Shown: piece after piece, positions 16,743 through 25,517 of the stretch
Layout of the letters: the number at the start of each line of letters is the position of its first letter
Position numbering within the stretch: the first letter of the stretch is position 1
Source: Hallerella porci
GTDB taxonomy: Bacteria; Fibrobacterota; Fibrobacteria; Fibrobacterales; Fibrobacteraceae
DNA length: 64,000 bases
Direction: 5' to 3'
Assembly: GCF_003148885.1 (NCBI RefSeq)
Contig: NZ_QGHD01000005.1
Location: 1 to 64,000 of the forward strand
Program-made: the position numbers and the translations under genes
The notes under the pieces: generated by a model
The model's database searches: none
The model's input: only the letters and a program-made list of their open reading frames with translations
What the model was told of the DNA's origin: nothing

Positions 16743-17876
16743 ATGAAAACGATTGTCATCACTGGCGGCGCGGGCTTTATCGGAAGTCATGTCGTCCGTC
16801 TTTTTGTGAATAAATATCCGAATTATAAAATCATCAATTTAGACAAATTAACTTATGCGGGAAATCTCGCCAATTTACGCGATATTGAAAATAAACCGAA
16901 TTATCAATTCGTGAAAATGGACATTTGCGATTTCGATGCATTTTACAAATTGATGCAAACCGAACATGTTGATGGCATTATTCATTTGGCTGCAGAAAGT
17001 CACGTCGATCGTTCCATCAAAGATCCGTTTACATTTGCGCGCACCAATGTGATGGGAACGCTTTCGCTTTTGCAAGCGGCGAAACTTTACTGGGAATCTC
17101 TCCCCGAAAAATTTGAAGGAAAACGCTTTTATCATATTTCGACGGATGAAGTTTACGGCGCACTTTCTATGACGCATCCCGAAGGAATTCAGCCGCCGTT
17201 TACGACGACTGCGTCGAGCGCAAAACATCATTTGGCTTACGGCGAAGATTTCTTCTACGAAACGACGAAGTATAATCCGCATTCTCCGTATTCCGCATCG
17301 AAAGCGAGCTCGGATCATTTTGTCCGCGCTTTCCACGATACATACGGACTTCCGACGATTGTAACAAATTGCAGTAACAATTATGGGCCGTATCAATTCC
17401 CCGAAAAATTGATTCCGCTTTTCATCAATAATATCCGTCACAAAAAAGCGTTGCCCGTTTACGGAAAAGGTGAAAATGTCCGCGATTGGCTTTTTGTTGA
17501 AGATCACGCGCGGGCGATTGATTTGATTTTCCACAAAGGAAAAATTGCGGAAACTTATAACATCGGCGGCTTTAATGAATGGAAAAATATCGACATTATT
17601 AAAGTGGTAATTAAAACGGTGGATCGTCTCCTCGACCGAAAAGATGGCGAAGATTTAAATCTCATCACTTACGTCACCGACCGTTTGGGACACGATGCGC
17701 GCTATGCAATCGACAGCACGAAATTGCAAAAAGAACTCGGTTGGGAACCGTCTTTGCAATTTGAAGAAGGCATTGAAAAAACAGTAAAATGGTATTTGGA
17801 AAATCAAGAATGGCTGGATAATATTACCAGCGGCGCTTACGAAAAATACTACGAAACGATGTATCAAAACAAGTAA
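16743..17876 (+). CDS. rfbB: dTDP-glucose 4,6-dehydratase
   Basis: 377 residues of the extended short-chain dehydrogenase family; the second step of dTDP-rhamnose synthesis. NAD-binding GGAGFIGSHVVRLF at the N-terminus, HLAAESHVDRSI, STDEVYG, and the YSASKASSDH catalytic Tyr/Lys region, then NCSNNYGPYQFPEKLIP and VRDWLFVEDHARAI. ATG 16743 is preferred to a TTG four codons upstream. The gene follows rfbA by 22 bases. A short insert around 140-170 (SAKHHLAYGEDFFYETTKYN) before the catalytic Tyr is longer than in many homologues. Confidence 0.95.
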   Translation: MKTIVITGGAGFIGSHVVRLFVNKYPNYKIINLDKLTYAGNLANLRDIENKPNYQFVKMDICDFDAFYKLMQTEHVDGIIHLAAESHVDRSIKDPFTFARTNVMGTLSLLQAAKLYWESLPEKFEGKRFYHISTDEVYGALSMTHPEGIQPPFTTTASSAKHHLAYGEDFFYETTKYNPHSPYSASKASSDHFVRAFHDTYGLPTIVTNCSNNYGPYQFPEKLIPLFINNIRHKKALPVYGKGENVRDWLFVEDHARAIDLIFHKGKIAETYNIGGFNEWKNIDIIKVVIKTVDRLLDRKDGEDLNLITYVTDRLGHDARYAIDSTKLQKELGWEPSLQFEEGIEKTVKWYLENQEWLDNITSGAYEKYYETMYQNK

Positions 17877-17881
17877 TCATT

Positions 17882-18439
17882 ATGGGAAAATTCAAATTTA
17901 TTTCGACAGAAATTGACGATGTAAAAATCATCGAGCCCACAGTTTTCGGCGACGCTCGCGGTTACTTTATGGAAACCTACAGCGAAAAAGAATTTGCAGA
18001 AAATGGCATCGCAGCGAAATTTGTACAAGACAACGAATCGCGTTCGAAAAAAGGCGTTCTCCGCGGCTTGCATTTTCAAAAGAAAAATCCGCAAGGAAAA
18101 CTCGTCCGCGTGATCGAAGGCGAAGTGTTTGATGTCGCCGTCGATTTGCGCAAAAAAAGTAAAACATTTGGAAAATGGGTCGGCGTGACTCTTTCTGCAG
18201 AAAACAAAAAGCAATTTTATATTCCCGAAGGCTTTGCGCACGGTTTCGTCGTCCTCAGCGAAACGGCAACTTTTGTTTATAAATGCACGCGTTTCTATGC
18301 GCCCGGCGATGAAGGCGGACTCATGTGGAATGAACCGCAAATCGGCATTCAATGGCCGGTAGGAAACGGCTTTACGCCATTACTCAGCGAAAAAGATACG
18401 AAGAATCCGACTCTCGATAAATTGGATTGGACTTTTTAA
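17882..18439 (+). CDS. rfbC: dTDP-4-dehydrorhamnose 3,5-epimerase
   Basis: 185 residues, the usual length for RmlC, a cupin enzyme that epimerises the 4-keto sugar made by RfbB. Signatures: VFGDARGYFMETYSEKEF, QDNESRSKKGVLRGLHFQ (catalytic His), VDLRKKSKTFGKWVGV and PEGFAHGFVVLSE. Five bases separate it from rfbB. The final reductase gene (rfbD) is not next to it nor elsewhere in the window. Confidence 0.95.
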   Translation: MGKFKFISTEIDDVKIIEPTVFGDARGYFMETYSEKEFAENGIAAKFVQDNESRSKKGVLRGLHFQKKNPQGKLVRVIEGEVFDVAVDLRKKSKTFGKWVGVTLSAENKKQFYIPEGFAHGFVVLSETATFVYKCTRFYAPGDEGGLMWNEPQIGIQWPVGNGFTPLLSEKDTKNPTLDKLDWTF

Positions 18440-18466
18440 GCCTTGAAAATTTTATCTTTTGAGCGC

Positions 18467-18919
18467 ATGAAAAAAGTCTTAGTTCTTTGCACTGGAAATG
18501 TTTGCCGCAGCCCGACTGCGGAGTTTTTGCTGCGTCAAAAATGCGGTGAAGATGTCATCGTGCAAAGCGCAGGAATCGGAGCACTCATCGATTCTCCCGC
18601 AGAAACGCTTGCGCAAAAAGTTGCTAAGGAACATGGCTTAGATATTTCAACGCATCGTTCGCGGCAAGTGACAATGGATATGCTCAAATGGGCGGATCTT
18701 GTTTTGGTAATGGAGCGCGGACAAGAAGAATGGCTCCTTTCGCGTTATCCGTGGTTAAAAGGAAAAATTTTCCGCTACGGTGAACCGATGAAAGTGGATG
18801 TTCCCGATCCGCATGGTCATTTGGAAAATGCATTTCAAATGGCGTGGAATTATTTGGAAAAATTAACCCCGTATTGGGTGGAAAGAGTCGAAAAAATCTC
18901 AAAAGATTCTTCGAATTGA
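18467..18919 (+). CDS. Low-molecular-weight protein-tyrosine phosphatase (Wzb-like)
   Basis: 150 residues. The phosphate-binding loop CTGNVCRSP (CX5R-S) lies at about 7-15 and the general-acid Asp in DVPDPHG near the C-terminus, both intact. Such enzymes dephosphorylate Wzc-type tyrosine kinases in capsule and exopolysaccharide loci, and the next gene is a Wzc homologue. ATG 18467 is preferred to an upstream TTG. It overlaps no neighbour and lies 12 bases before the Wzc-like ORF. The unusual point is that its expected partner lacks kinase signatures. Confidence 0.93.
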   Translation: MKKVLVLCTGNVCRSPTAEFLLRQKCGEDVIVQSAGIGALIDSPAETLAQKVAKEHGLDISTHRSRQVTMDMLKWADLVLVMERGQEEWLLSRYPWLKGKIFRYGEPMKVDVPDPHGHLENAFQMAWNYLEKLTPYWVERVEKISKDSSN

Positions 18920-18930
18920 AGGAATTCTCT

Positions 18931-20964
18931 ATGGCTTTAGACAAGAAGACTCCGCAAAAACCGCAAAATCCGTGGAATGATTTATTCCGCGATGTGTGGG
19001 CGCACAAATTTTTTGCGATTGCGATTGTCGCATTATCAGCGATTGTCGGTGCAGTCGTTTGTCAGTGGATTCGTCCGGTTTACGAAGCAAACGCTTTGAT
19101 TCAAGTGAAGACAAAATCCGGCTCGCTTTCGGCGATGCTCGGCGATGTCGGCAGTTTCCTCGGCATCGGGGGAAGTTCTTCTGAAACGGAATCGCAGTTA
19201 ATGCAAAGCCGCCGCGTGGTCGAAGGCGCTATCGAATCTCTCGGACTTCAGAATGTGGCGGAACCGACAAATATTTTAGATCGTTTTTTACATCGTGAAG
19301 GGCGCGCAGACATTCGTTATTTGCAATTCCCCGATACTTCGGTCATGCCAGTAGATCGTCGTTCTGAGCCGTGGACTTTAGTCGCAGACGATAGCATCCA
19401 TTTTTCGCTTTACGATGATTTGGGTGAAAAAGTTTTGTCTTGCGTTCCGAATGAACTTTGCGCTGTGCCGTATCAAGGCGATTCGGTTAAAATCCAAGTT
19501 TCTCTTCTCAAAGTCCGCGCGGGTCAAAAATTTGAAGTCTCGCAGCGGCTCATGGTTTATGCGGTAAAAGATCTCGTCGGAAAACTTGCGCTTGCAGAAC
19601 AAGGCAAGAAAACGGGCATCGTTCAAGTCGTTTATCAAGATATTTACCGCGACCGCGCCACTCTCATTTTGGATTCTCTTCTTTCGGCGTATTTGCAGGT
19701 CAACGCAGAATTTGGTTCGTCGGATATGAAGAGCACTCTCGAACTTTTGGAATCGCAACTGCCCGAAGCGAAACGCGTAATGGATAGTCTTTCGACCGCG
19801 CTCAACGATTACCGCGAAAAGAAAGGCTCCGTGGACATTGTGAGCGAAACAAAAATTTCTTTGGAAAATCGTCTGCGGTTGCAGCAAAAAATTATTGAAT
19901 TGCAACAAAGTCGCGAAGAAAAAGCGCGCCTTTTCGATGCTTCGCATCCGTTCATCGTGACGACAGATAAGCAAATCGCTGCGTTGAAAAAAGAACTTGC
20001 AAAAGGCGATTATCAAACGAAGCAACTTCCCGAAGCGCAGCAGAAAATTCTCACGATGACTTCCGAAGTGCAATTTGCGCAAAATATTTATGCAGATCTT
20101 TTAAAACGCGTAGAACAAATGCGGCTTTTGGTCGCGGGCTCGTCGGAATCCGCAAAAATTATCGACCCGCCGATTATTACTCCGAGAGAAGTGAAACCAA
20201 AAAAGAAAATGCTTTTCTCGGGCGCAATCGCTGCGGGCGCATTCTTCGCCATTTGCCTCATCTCGTTACGGAAAAAACTCAAAGGCGTCGTGGATCCGTT
20301 TGAAGTTTCGCGCGCAACCGGCTCAAGCGTTTACTCGTGCATTTTAAAAGGCGAAAAGAATGCCCAAGTCGGGCTTGAAACTTTGCAACTTTCGTTAGAA
20401 TTAGAATCGACGGGGAAAAGTCGCGTCCTTTGTTTCTCGGGGCTTTTAACGCATGTGGGCTGTTCTTTTGTCGCATCGCACATCGCAAAACTTTTCGCAG
20501 AAACCGGAAAAAAAGTTTTGTTAATCGATGCGGATTTGCAGCACGGAGAACTTGCGAAAGAATTTAATCTGAACACGAATCTCGGGCTCATCGATGTGCT
20601 CGCGGGCAAAGCTTCGATTCAAGAATCGGTTTGTCATTCGACGACTTCGGGCTTAGATGTGCTTCCTTCGGGCAGACATTTAATGTGTTCCGAAGGCGTT
20701 TTTAGCGCAGAAAAATTTACGAATTTCATTCAGCTGACGCGGGATTTTTACGACTACATTATCATCGATACATTGCCGCTTCAAAAGGCGATGGACGCAT
20801 CGATTATCAGTCGCGTGTCCGATGAAATTGTCGTGATTTTGGAATCGGGCCGTCACATGCTCGATAGCATTCAAGACGGATTTGCGTTACTTCCCCAAGG
20901 CGCTTATCCGGCAAAAGTTGTCGCATTTAACAAGTGTGAAATCATAAAACAAAAAAGAGGGTAA
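18931..20964 (+). CDS. Wzz/Wzc-like polysaccharide co-polymerase with degenerate kinase domain
   Basis: 677 residues, membrane-bound, probably controlling chain length or export of the polysaccharide made by this operon. N-terminal Wzz domain with one membrane helix (about 28-50), long periplasmic coiled-coil part (about 220-420), second helix (about 430-450), then a BY-kinase/ParA-like cytoplasmic domain (about 490-670). Walker A' VLLIDADLQHG and Walker B YIIIDTLP are recognisable, but the P-loop reads SGLLTHVGCS, with no Lys, and the C-terminus NKCEIIKQKRG has no tyrosine cluster. ATP hydrolysis and autophosphorylation are therefore doubtful. ATG 18931 is preferred for GAAGGA eight bases upstream. 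The stop overlaps the manC start (TAATG). Confidence 0.88.
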   Translation: MALDKKTPQKPQNPWNDLFRDVWAHKFFAIAIVALSAIVGAVVCQWIRPVYEANALIQVKTKSGSLSAMLGDVGSFLGIGGSSSETESQLMQSRRVVEGAIESLGLQNVAEPTNILDRFLHREGRADIRYLQFPDTSVMPVDRRSEPWTLVADDSIHFSLYDDLGEKVLSCVPNELCAVPYQGDSVKIQVSLLKVRAGQKFEVSQRLMVYAVKDLVGKLALAEQGKKTGIVQVVYQDIYRDRATLILDSLLSAYLQVNAEFGSSDMKSTLELLESQLPEAKRVMDSLSTALNDYREKKGSVDIVSETKISLENRLRLQQKIIELQQSREEKARLFDASHPFIVTTDKQIAALKKELAKGDYQTKQLPEAQQKILTMTSEVQFAQNIYADLLKRVEQMRLLVAGSSESAKIIDPPIITPREVKPKKKMLFSGAIAAGAFFAICLISLRKKLKGVVDPFEVSRATGSSVYSCILKGEKNAQVGLETLQLSLELESTGKSRVLCFSGLLTHVGCSFVASHIAKLFAETGKKVLLIDADLQHGELAKEFNLNTNLGLIDVLAGKASIQESVCHSTTSGLDVLPSGRHLMCSEGVFSAEKFTNFIQLTRDFYDYIIIDTLPLQKAMDASIISRVSDEIVVILESGRHMLDSIQDGFALLPQGAYPAKVVAFNKCEIIKQKRG

Positions 20965-22349
20965 TGAAGATGATCAATTTGATTCTTTGTGGTGGATGTG
21001 GAACGCGTCTTTGGCCGGTCAGCCGGACTTTAATGCCCAAGCAATTTGCCAAACTTTTTAACGGCAGTTCTCTTTTTCAAGGAACGGTCGTCACCAATTC
21101 TGTCGCTTGCGAATCGCAATATGTAATCAGCAACGCAGAACAATACTTCTTAGCAAAAGACCAACTTTCGGAACTTTCGGAAAGCGGGCACAACCCGCAC
21201 TTTATGCTCGAACCGGTGGGACGCAATACGGCGCCGGCAATCGCACTCGCATGTCTCACTTTGGATCCGAATACCGTTGTTCTCGTTTCTCCGTCGGATC
21301 ACGTCATCCGCAAAAAAGATGCCTACTTAAAAGTTTTGGAAAAAGCGAAGAAACTCGCCGAAAGCGGTTACCTCGTCACCTTTGGCATTACGCCGACAAG
21401 TCCGGAAACCGGTTATGGTTACATTGAAGCGGACGGTGAAAATGTCAAACGCTTCGTCGAAAAACCGAATTTGGAAAAAGCAAAAGAATACCTCGCCAGC
21501 GGGAATTTCTACTGGAATAGTGGCATTTTCTGCTTCAAAGTTTCCACGTTCCTCACCGAACTTGAAAAATATGCCCCCGATATGTTCGTCGCATGCAAAT
21601 CGGCGCTCACCAGCGCCAAGCGGGAAAATGAACTTCTCCGCGTTCAATACGACGACATGATGGAAATTCCGGCAAATTCCATCGACTATGCGGTCATGGA
21701 AAAATCGAATCAAGTGAAAGTCGTCCCGTCGGATATCGGTTGGTCGGATCTCGGGTCTTTCGACGCTTTGTATAACGAATATCCGCACGATGAAGCGGGC
21801 AATAATGTGAACCCGAAGCATCTTCCGGTGGGCACCAAAAATTCAATGGTCATCGGGCAGCAGCGTTTAGTCGCTACAATTGATTTGGATAAAATGCTCG
21901 TCGTCGATACGCCGGATGCTCTCCTCGTCGCACCGCTTTCGTCGAGTCAAAAGGTAAAGAAAGTTGTCGAATCGCTGAAGTTAAAGCATTCTCCGCTCAC
22001 CGATGTGCCTCAGACCGTTGCGCGTCCGTGGGGAACGTATTCGGTTTTGGACGACAATGAACGTTACAAGATTAAGCGCATTGTGGTAAGACCGGGCAAA
22101 CGCCTTTCGCTCCAAAAGCATTTGCACCGTTCGGAACATTGGGTCGTTGTCAGCGGAACGGCGACTTGCACCGTGGGTGATAAAGTTTTTTACGTGCGTC
22201 CGAATGAATCCACTTATATTAAAGTGGGCGAAATTCACCGTTTGCAAAATGATGGCAAACTTCCGCTCGTCATCGTCGAAGTTCAAGTCGGCGAATACAC
22301 CGGCGAAGATGACATTATCCGCATCGAAGACGATTTTAAGCGGAATTAA
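20964..22349 (+). CDS. manC: Mannose-1-phosphate guanylyltransferase / mannose-6-phosphate isomerase
   Basis: 461 residues, bifunctional type II enzyme. The N-terminal nucleotidyltransferase begins ILCGGCGTRLWPVSRTLMPK and includes EPVGRNTAPAIALACL and FVEKPN; the C-terminal cupin isomerase has RPWGTYSVLDD, RPGKRLSLQKHLHRSEHWVV (metal-binding Gln, His) and the final IIRIEDDF. It makes GDP-mannose for surface polysaccharide. It is the last gene of the operon, translationally coupled to the Wzc homologue, and is followed by a terminator. Confidence 0.95.
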   Translation: MKMINLILCGGCGTRLWPVSRTLMPKQFAKLFNGSSLFQGTVVTNSVACESQYVISNAEQYFLAKDQLSELSESGHNPHFMLEPVGRNTAPAIALACLTLDPNTVVLVSPSDHVIRKKDAYLKVLEKAKKLAESGYLVTFGITPTSPETGYGYIEADGENVKRFVEKPNLEKAKEYLASGNFYWNSGIFCFKVSTFLTELEKYAPDMFVACKSALTSAKRENELLRVQYDDMMEIPANSIDYAVMEKSNQVKVVPSDIGWSDLGSFDALYNEYPHDEAGNNVNPKHLPVGTKNSMVIGQQRLVATIDLDKMLVVDTPDALLVAPLSSSQKVKKVVESLKLKHSPLTDVPQTVARPWGTYSVLDDNERYKIKRIVVRPGKRLSLQKHLHRSEHWVVVSGTATCTVGDKVFYVRPNESTYIKVGEIHRLQNDGKLPLVIVEVQVGEYTGEDDIIRIEDDFKRN

Positions 22350-22374
22350 ATCGCAGAAGAATTTTGCGAATAAC

Positions 22375-22410
22375 AAAACATTTTGCCTCGCGCAAAATGT
22401 TTTTGCTTTT
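22375..22410 (+). terminator. Terminator of polysaccharide operon
   Basis: The 12-base stem AAAACATTTTGC (22375-22386) pairs with GCAAAATGTTTT (22392-22403), then TTGCTTTT. The rest of the gap to 22573 shows no clear gene. Confidence 0.85.
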
Positions 22411-22573
22411 AAAACGACTTGTAAATTTTAATTTACGAAAGAAAGATGAATTACGCGAAAATGAAGTTCGCCAAAGAAAATCGGGCTGCACCTGAGAAAT
22501 AATTTCCTGCTGGGGAAAAAAATGTTTAAATTCAAGGGGTATAGTTGTATTTTACAAGAAAGAGGCCTTTCTT

Positions 22574-23842
22574 ATGCAAAAGAAGTTTATCTATGGACTT
22601 GCAGCAGCCGCGTTTGCGGGCAGTCTTTTTGTTGCCTGCGGTGACGGCGATGTATCGGGGACGACAAGCGACGACGATACAAGCGCATTCTTGAATGATT
22701 CGGCTTATTATGGATCTTTAAAAGATTTAGCGGTAACCGCTTGCAAAGATAGTCCGAAGTGCAATGCAAATGCGAGCGAAATTGTAGAACCGACTTCTTC
22801 GAGTGCAGCGGATTCGCCGGTGACAGAACCGAGTTCTCAATCTCAAGCGCCGACATCTTCGGCTTCGATTCCGACGCCGCTGAGTAGTTCTTCGACTCCG
22901 ATTGTGAATCTTTCTTCGGTTGCGGTTTCGTCTTCGAGCGCAGGCGTGGTAACCCCGACTTCGTCGGCAGCTATCGTGGACGATGGCACGGTGAACGGAA
23001 CTTGTGCTCCGGTGCCGGCGACGATTTCTAAGGGCGGTTCGACAACTTGGAAGTTTACAAAACTTTCGCCAGCGGGAATGGCTGGGATGACCAAGCAGCA
23101 AAACGCCATCTTTGATTGGACGATGACCGGTTCAACAGAAGGCTCTTTTAGCGCAAAGGGTAGCGCAGGTGGAACCGCTGCGACTGCGACTTACGCCGCA
23201 TCGGGCTCGTTCACGGCAACTCTCACAGTTGATGGTAACAAGATTACATGTTCGCCGCTTCAGGTAAATGGTGCTCCGATTACGGGCTGTGAATGTGCTG
23301 CAACGGCGCCTACTGTGGATGTCGCTTCGGGTGCAGCTTCTGCAACGTGGACTGTTTCGGGTTGCACAACTGATGGTAAGATTACCGGCTACACTTGGAC
23401 GGGTGCAACCGGAACGGGTGAAACTGCAACAGCAACTCTTTCGAAGAAAGGCGATGCCATTGCTCCGACGGTGGTCGTTGCAAATGACGATAATACCCAG
23501 CAAGAATTCAAGTGTGCAGAAGTAAAAGCTGTCGATTCGAGCGCTCCGGAATATTCTGTTGAAAAGGGTGGACAATTTACTTTAGCTGCGGGCACATATA
23601 CTGTTTATTATGCATGTACTCAAGCTAATCAATATTATCAGCCTCCATTTGCGTTGAGTGCCTCTGGAGAGTGGTCTGAAAGAACTTTGACTTATACGAA
23701 TGCTAGTGGTGAAGAAGTAACGAAGTCTTCTAATTCGCATACAATTTCATTTGCAGATATGTTTGGTAGTTGGTCTGGTGCTTTGCCAACACAAGGATTT
23801 ACTTTTACTGTGGATGGTGCAGTAACTTTGGGTTGCCAATAA
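22574..23842 (+). CDS. Modular Ser/Pro/Thr-rich lipoprotein, unknown function
   Basis: 422 residues. Lipobox SLFVACGDG, then an N-terminal module with FLNDSAYYGSLKDLAVTACK also found in the lipoprotein at 5642, a Ser/Pro/Thr linker (about 65-135), two PKD/Ig-like repeats (GTCAPVPATISKGGSTTWKF, then CECAATAPTVDVASGAAS) shared with the lipoprotein at 24646, and a C-terminal domain (about 330-422) beginning FTLAAGTYTVYYACTQ. The last 260 bases look more AT-rich than the rest. The protein is probably anchored to the outer membrane. GAGG stands 10 bases before the ATG. Confidence 0.85.
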   Translation: MQKKFIYGLAAAAFAGSLFVACGDGDVSGTTSDDDTSAFLNDSAYYGSLKDLAVTACKDSPKCNANASEIVEPTSSSAADSPVTEPSSQSQAPTSSASIPTPLSSSSTPIVNLSSVAVSSSSAGVVTPTSSAAIVDDGTVNGTCAPVPATISKGGSTTWKFTKLSPAGMAGMTKQQNAIFDWTMTGSTEGSFSAKGSAGGTAATATYAASGSFTATLTVDGNKITCSPLQVNGAPITGCECAATAPTVDVASGAASATWTVSGCTTDGKITGYTWTGATGTGETATATLSKKGDAIAPTVVVANDDNTQQEFKCAEVKAVDSSAPEYSVEKGGQFTLAAGTYTVYYACTQANQYYQPPFALSASGEWSERTLTYTNASGEEVTKSSNSHTISFADMFGSWSGALPTQGFTFTVDGAVTLGCQ

Positions 23843-23868
23843 TAAATATCTATAACTATTTAAGATCA

Positions 23869-23902
23869 AAGCCTCTTGCAAAATTTGCAGGAGGCTTTTT
23901 CG
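23869..23902 (+). terminator. Terminator after lipoprotein gene
   Basis: AAGCCTC (23869-23875) pairs with GAGGCTT (23891-23897), extended inward by GCAAA/TTTGC; T-run follows. Confidence 0.85.
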
Positions 23903-23956
23903 TTAAATTCTTTTTGCTTTTTTCTGCGGGCGATTGAAATTATATTCCAAGTTGGA

Positions 23957-24646
23957 ATGAAAAAGATTTTTCGCATTTTGAGCTTTTTAGCGGTTTTCTC
24001 GGCGGTGGCATTTGCCGAGGAAATTTCGCCTGCGGTGGCAGAGCAAACTCCCGATTCTTCAAGTGCTGCGGATTCGTTGCAGACCGCGTGGACGGTTGAT
24101 TTGGGCGCTTCTTTTGGCGGGGGCTTTGGCCTGTGGAATATTAAACTCGATCAGGATCATCTTCGAGCTCCGCAATTTGGATTTGACATTTCAACTCTTG
24201 TCGGTTACGGGCATTTTGCGCTACGCCTTTCGGCCATTGGGAAATATCAAGCGGTTTATATTAGCGAAGGAACTTTTGCGACGATTAACGAAGGCTTTTG
24301 GCGTTTAGGCGGCGGCTTGGCGGCGCGTTTCCAACTGGAAAATGACCGTGGATTTTGGACGGAATTGGGCGCATCAGCGCTCGCTCCGTTAAAGAAAAAC
24401 ATTACCCTTTGCGAAGGAATGCATGGGGCGAAATTCATTCATTGGGAATTAAAATCGCAAGTGGAAGTGCCTTTGGAACTCGCACTCGGTTACCGCATTC
24501 CGCTTGGACCGATTTTCTTGGATTTGGCGCTTTATGGTGCTTACGATTTGAATCACTCGATGACTTTCCGCGTGAATGAAAATGAACGCGATGCGCGGGC
24601 GTGGAATATCGGCGGCAAGTTGACTCTTTGGGCGGTGAGGTTCTAA
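23957..24646 (+). CDS. Outer-membrane beta-barrel protein, unknown function
   Basis: 229 residues with a signal peptide (MKKIFRILSFLAVFSAVAFA), a short Ser-rich spacer, then alternating amphipathic strands (WTVDLGASFGGGFGLWNIKL, ALRLSAIGKYQAVYI, LDLALYGAYDLN) ending in LTLWAVRF, a terminal aromatic typical of barrels inserted by BamA. No family is recognised. ATG 23957 gives the signal peptide; TATATT stands 10 bases upstream and GGA directly abuts the ATG. The next lipoprotein gene overlaps its stop (TAATG). Confidence 0.75.
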   Translation: MKKIFRILSFLAVFSAVAFAEEISPAVAEQTPDSSSAADSLQTAWTVDLGASFGGGFGLWNIKLDQDHLRAPQFGFDISTLVGYGHFALRLSAIGKYQAVYISEGTFATINEGFWRLGGGLAARFQLENDRGFWTELGASALAPLKKNITLCEGMHGAKFIHWELKSQVEVPLELALGYRIPLGPIFLDLALYGAYDLNHSMTFRVNENERDARAWNIGGKLTLWAVRF

Positions 24647-25485
24647 TGAAAAGAAAAATTTTAAGCGTCGCCGCATTTAGCCTGGGAATTCTCGCATGTG
24701 ACGATACGAATTTGCAAGCGGTTTCGGGCATCGATACACCGATGAGTAGTACTGCGGTTGTGTCTAGTTCTTCGGAAGGAATTTCTTCGGCAGCGGAATC
24801 GAGTTCTGCTGCCAATTCAAGTTCTGCGGGCTCGTCTTCTTCGGAGGCTATCAGTTCTTTGGTAAGCGAAAAATCGTCGAGTTCTTTCTCTTCTAGCTCA
24901 AAGGCAAAATCGAGCAGTTCTGCGAAATCTTCGTCGTCGGCTGCGCTCAAAATTTTGGGCACTTGCGCTCCGGAACAAGATACAATCGTCATGGGAAAAT
25001 TGGGATCGTGGATTTTTACGCAGACAAGTCCTGCGGACGAATCCCTTGCCGAAACGGTAAAATTCCGTTGGGAAATTCCGGGAACTTACGAAGAAAAAGC
25101 TTCGGGCAAAGGCAAAACAGTCGTGTCGGGAACTTATCCCGAAGATGGTGTTTTTACGGCAAAACTTTCCATCGATGGCGGTGACACGATTACGTGTTCC
25201 GAAATTACTGTGCGCAAACCAAAACTTCTCGGTTGTGAATGCAATCAGAAATCGGTGAATACTTACGATGATAAAACGGAAGTCGTTTGGGCTTTGGAAA
25301 ATTGCGTCGGTGAAAACGATGCCGGTCTAAGCAAAGTTTTCTGGTCAGAAAATGTCACTTCGAATGGTTGGACCGAAGCAAAAGCGCAAGTGGCGCCGGG
25401 CGATAGTTTAACTCCCGAAGTCCGCGCTCAAAATGGTGCTGGCTACGAAGTCACCGTGACCTGTGAACAATATAAGAGCGAATAA
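24646..25485 (+). CDS. Ser-rich lipoprotein with PKD-like domains
   Basis: 279 residues. Lipobox LGILACDD, a Ser-rich linker (about 30-100), then a domain pair resembling that of the lipoprotein at 22574: GTCAPEQDTIVMGKLGSWIF, CSEITVRKPKLLGCECNQKS and a second Cys-containing repeat ending VTCEQYKSE. The conserved GTCAP...GCEC frame in both argues for duplication. The ATG overlaps the stop of the preceding barrel gene, suggesting a barrel/lipoprotein pair; function unknown. Confidence 0.85.
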   Translation: MKRKILSVAAFSLGILACDDTNLQAVSGIDTPMSSTAVVSSSSEGISSAAESSSAANSSSAGSSSSEAISSLVSEKSSSSFSSSSKAKSSSSAKSSSSAALKILGTCAPEQDTIVMGKLGSWIFTQTSPADESLAETVKFRWEIPGTYEEKASGKGKTVVSGTYPEDGVFTAKLSIDGGDTITCSEITVRKPKLLGCECNQKSVNTYDDKTEVVWALENCVGENDAGLSKVFWSENVTSNGWTEAKAQVAPGDSLTPEVRAQNGAGYEVTVTCEQYKSE

Positions 25486-25505
25486 AATCGGGCCGAGCGA
25501 ATTTC

Positions 25506-25511
25506 TAATTT
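25506..25511 (+). promoter_or_regulatory. -10 element TAATTT six bases before the ATG
   Basis: TAATTT, six bases (TGCGCT), then ATG at 25518; no Shine-Dalgarno sequence. Predicted leaderless start. Confidence 0.45.
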
Positions 25512-25517
25512 TGCGCT

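Noticed and set aside
15836-22349. Complete capsule or O-antigen cluster
   Set aside because: No glycosyltransferase, flippase, polymerase or outer-membrane exporter gene is present in the segment; only precursor and regulatory genes are seen.
22440-22500. Small peptide (about 18 codons) upstream of the lipoprotein at 22574
   Set aside because: An ATG with a short Lys-rich frame exists, but there is no ribosome site or repeat-codon attenuator logic to support it.
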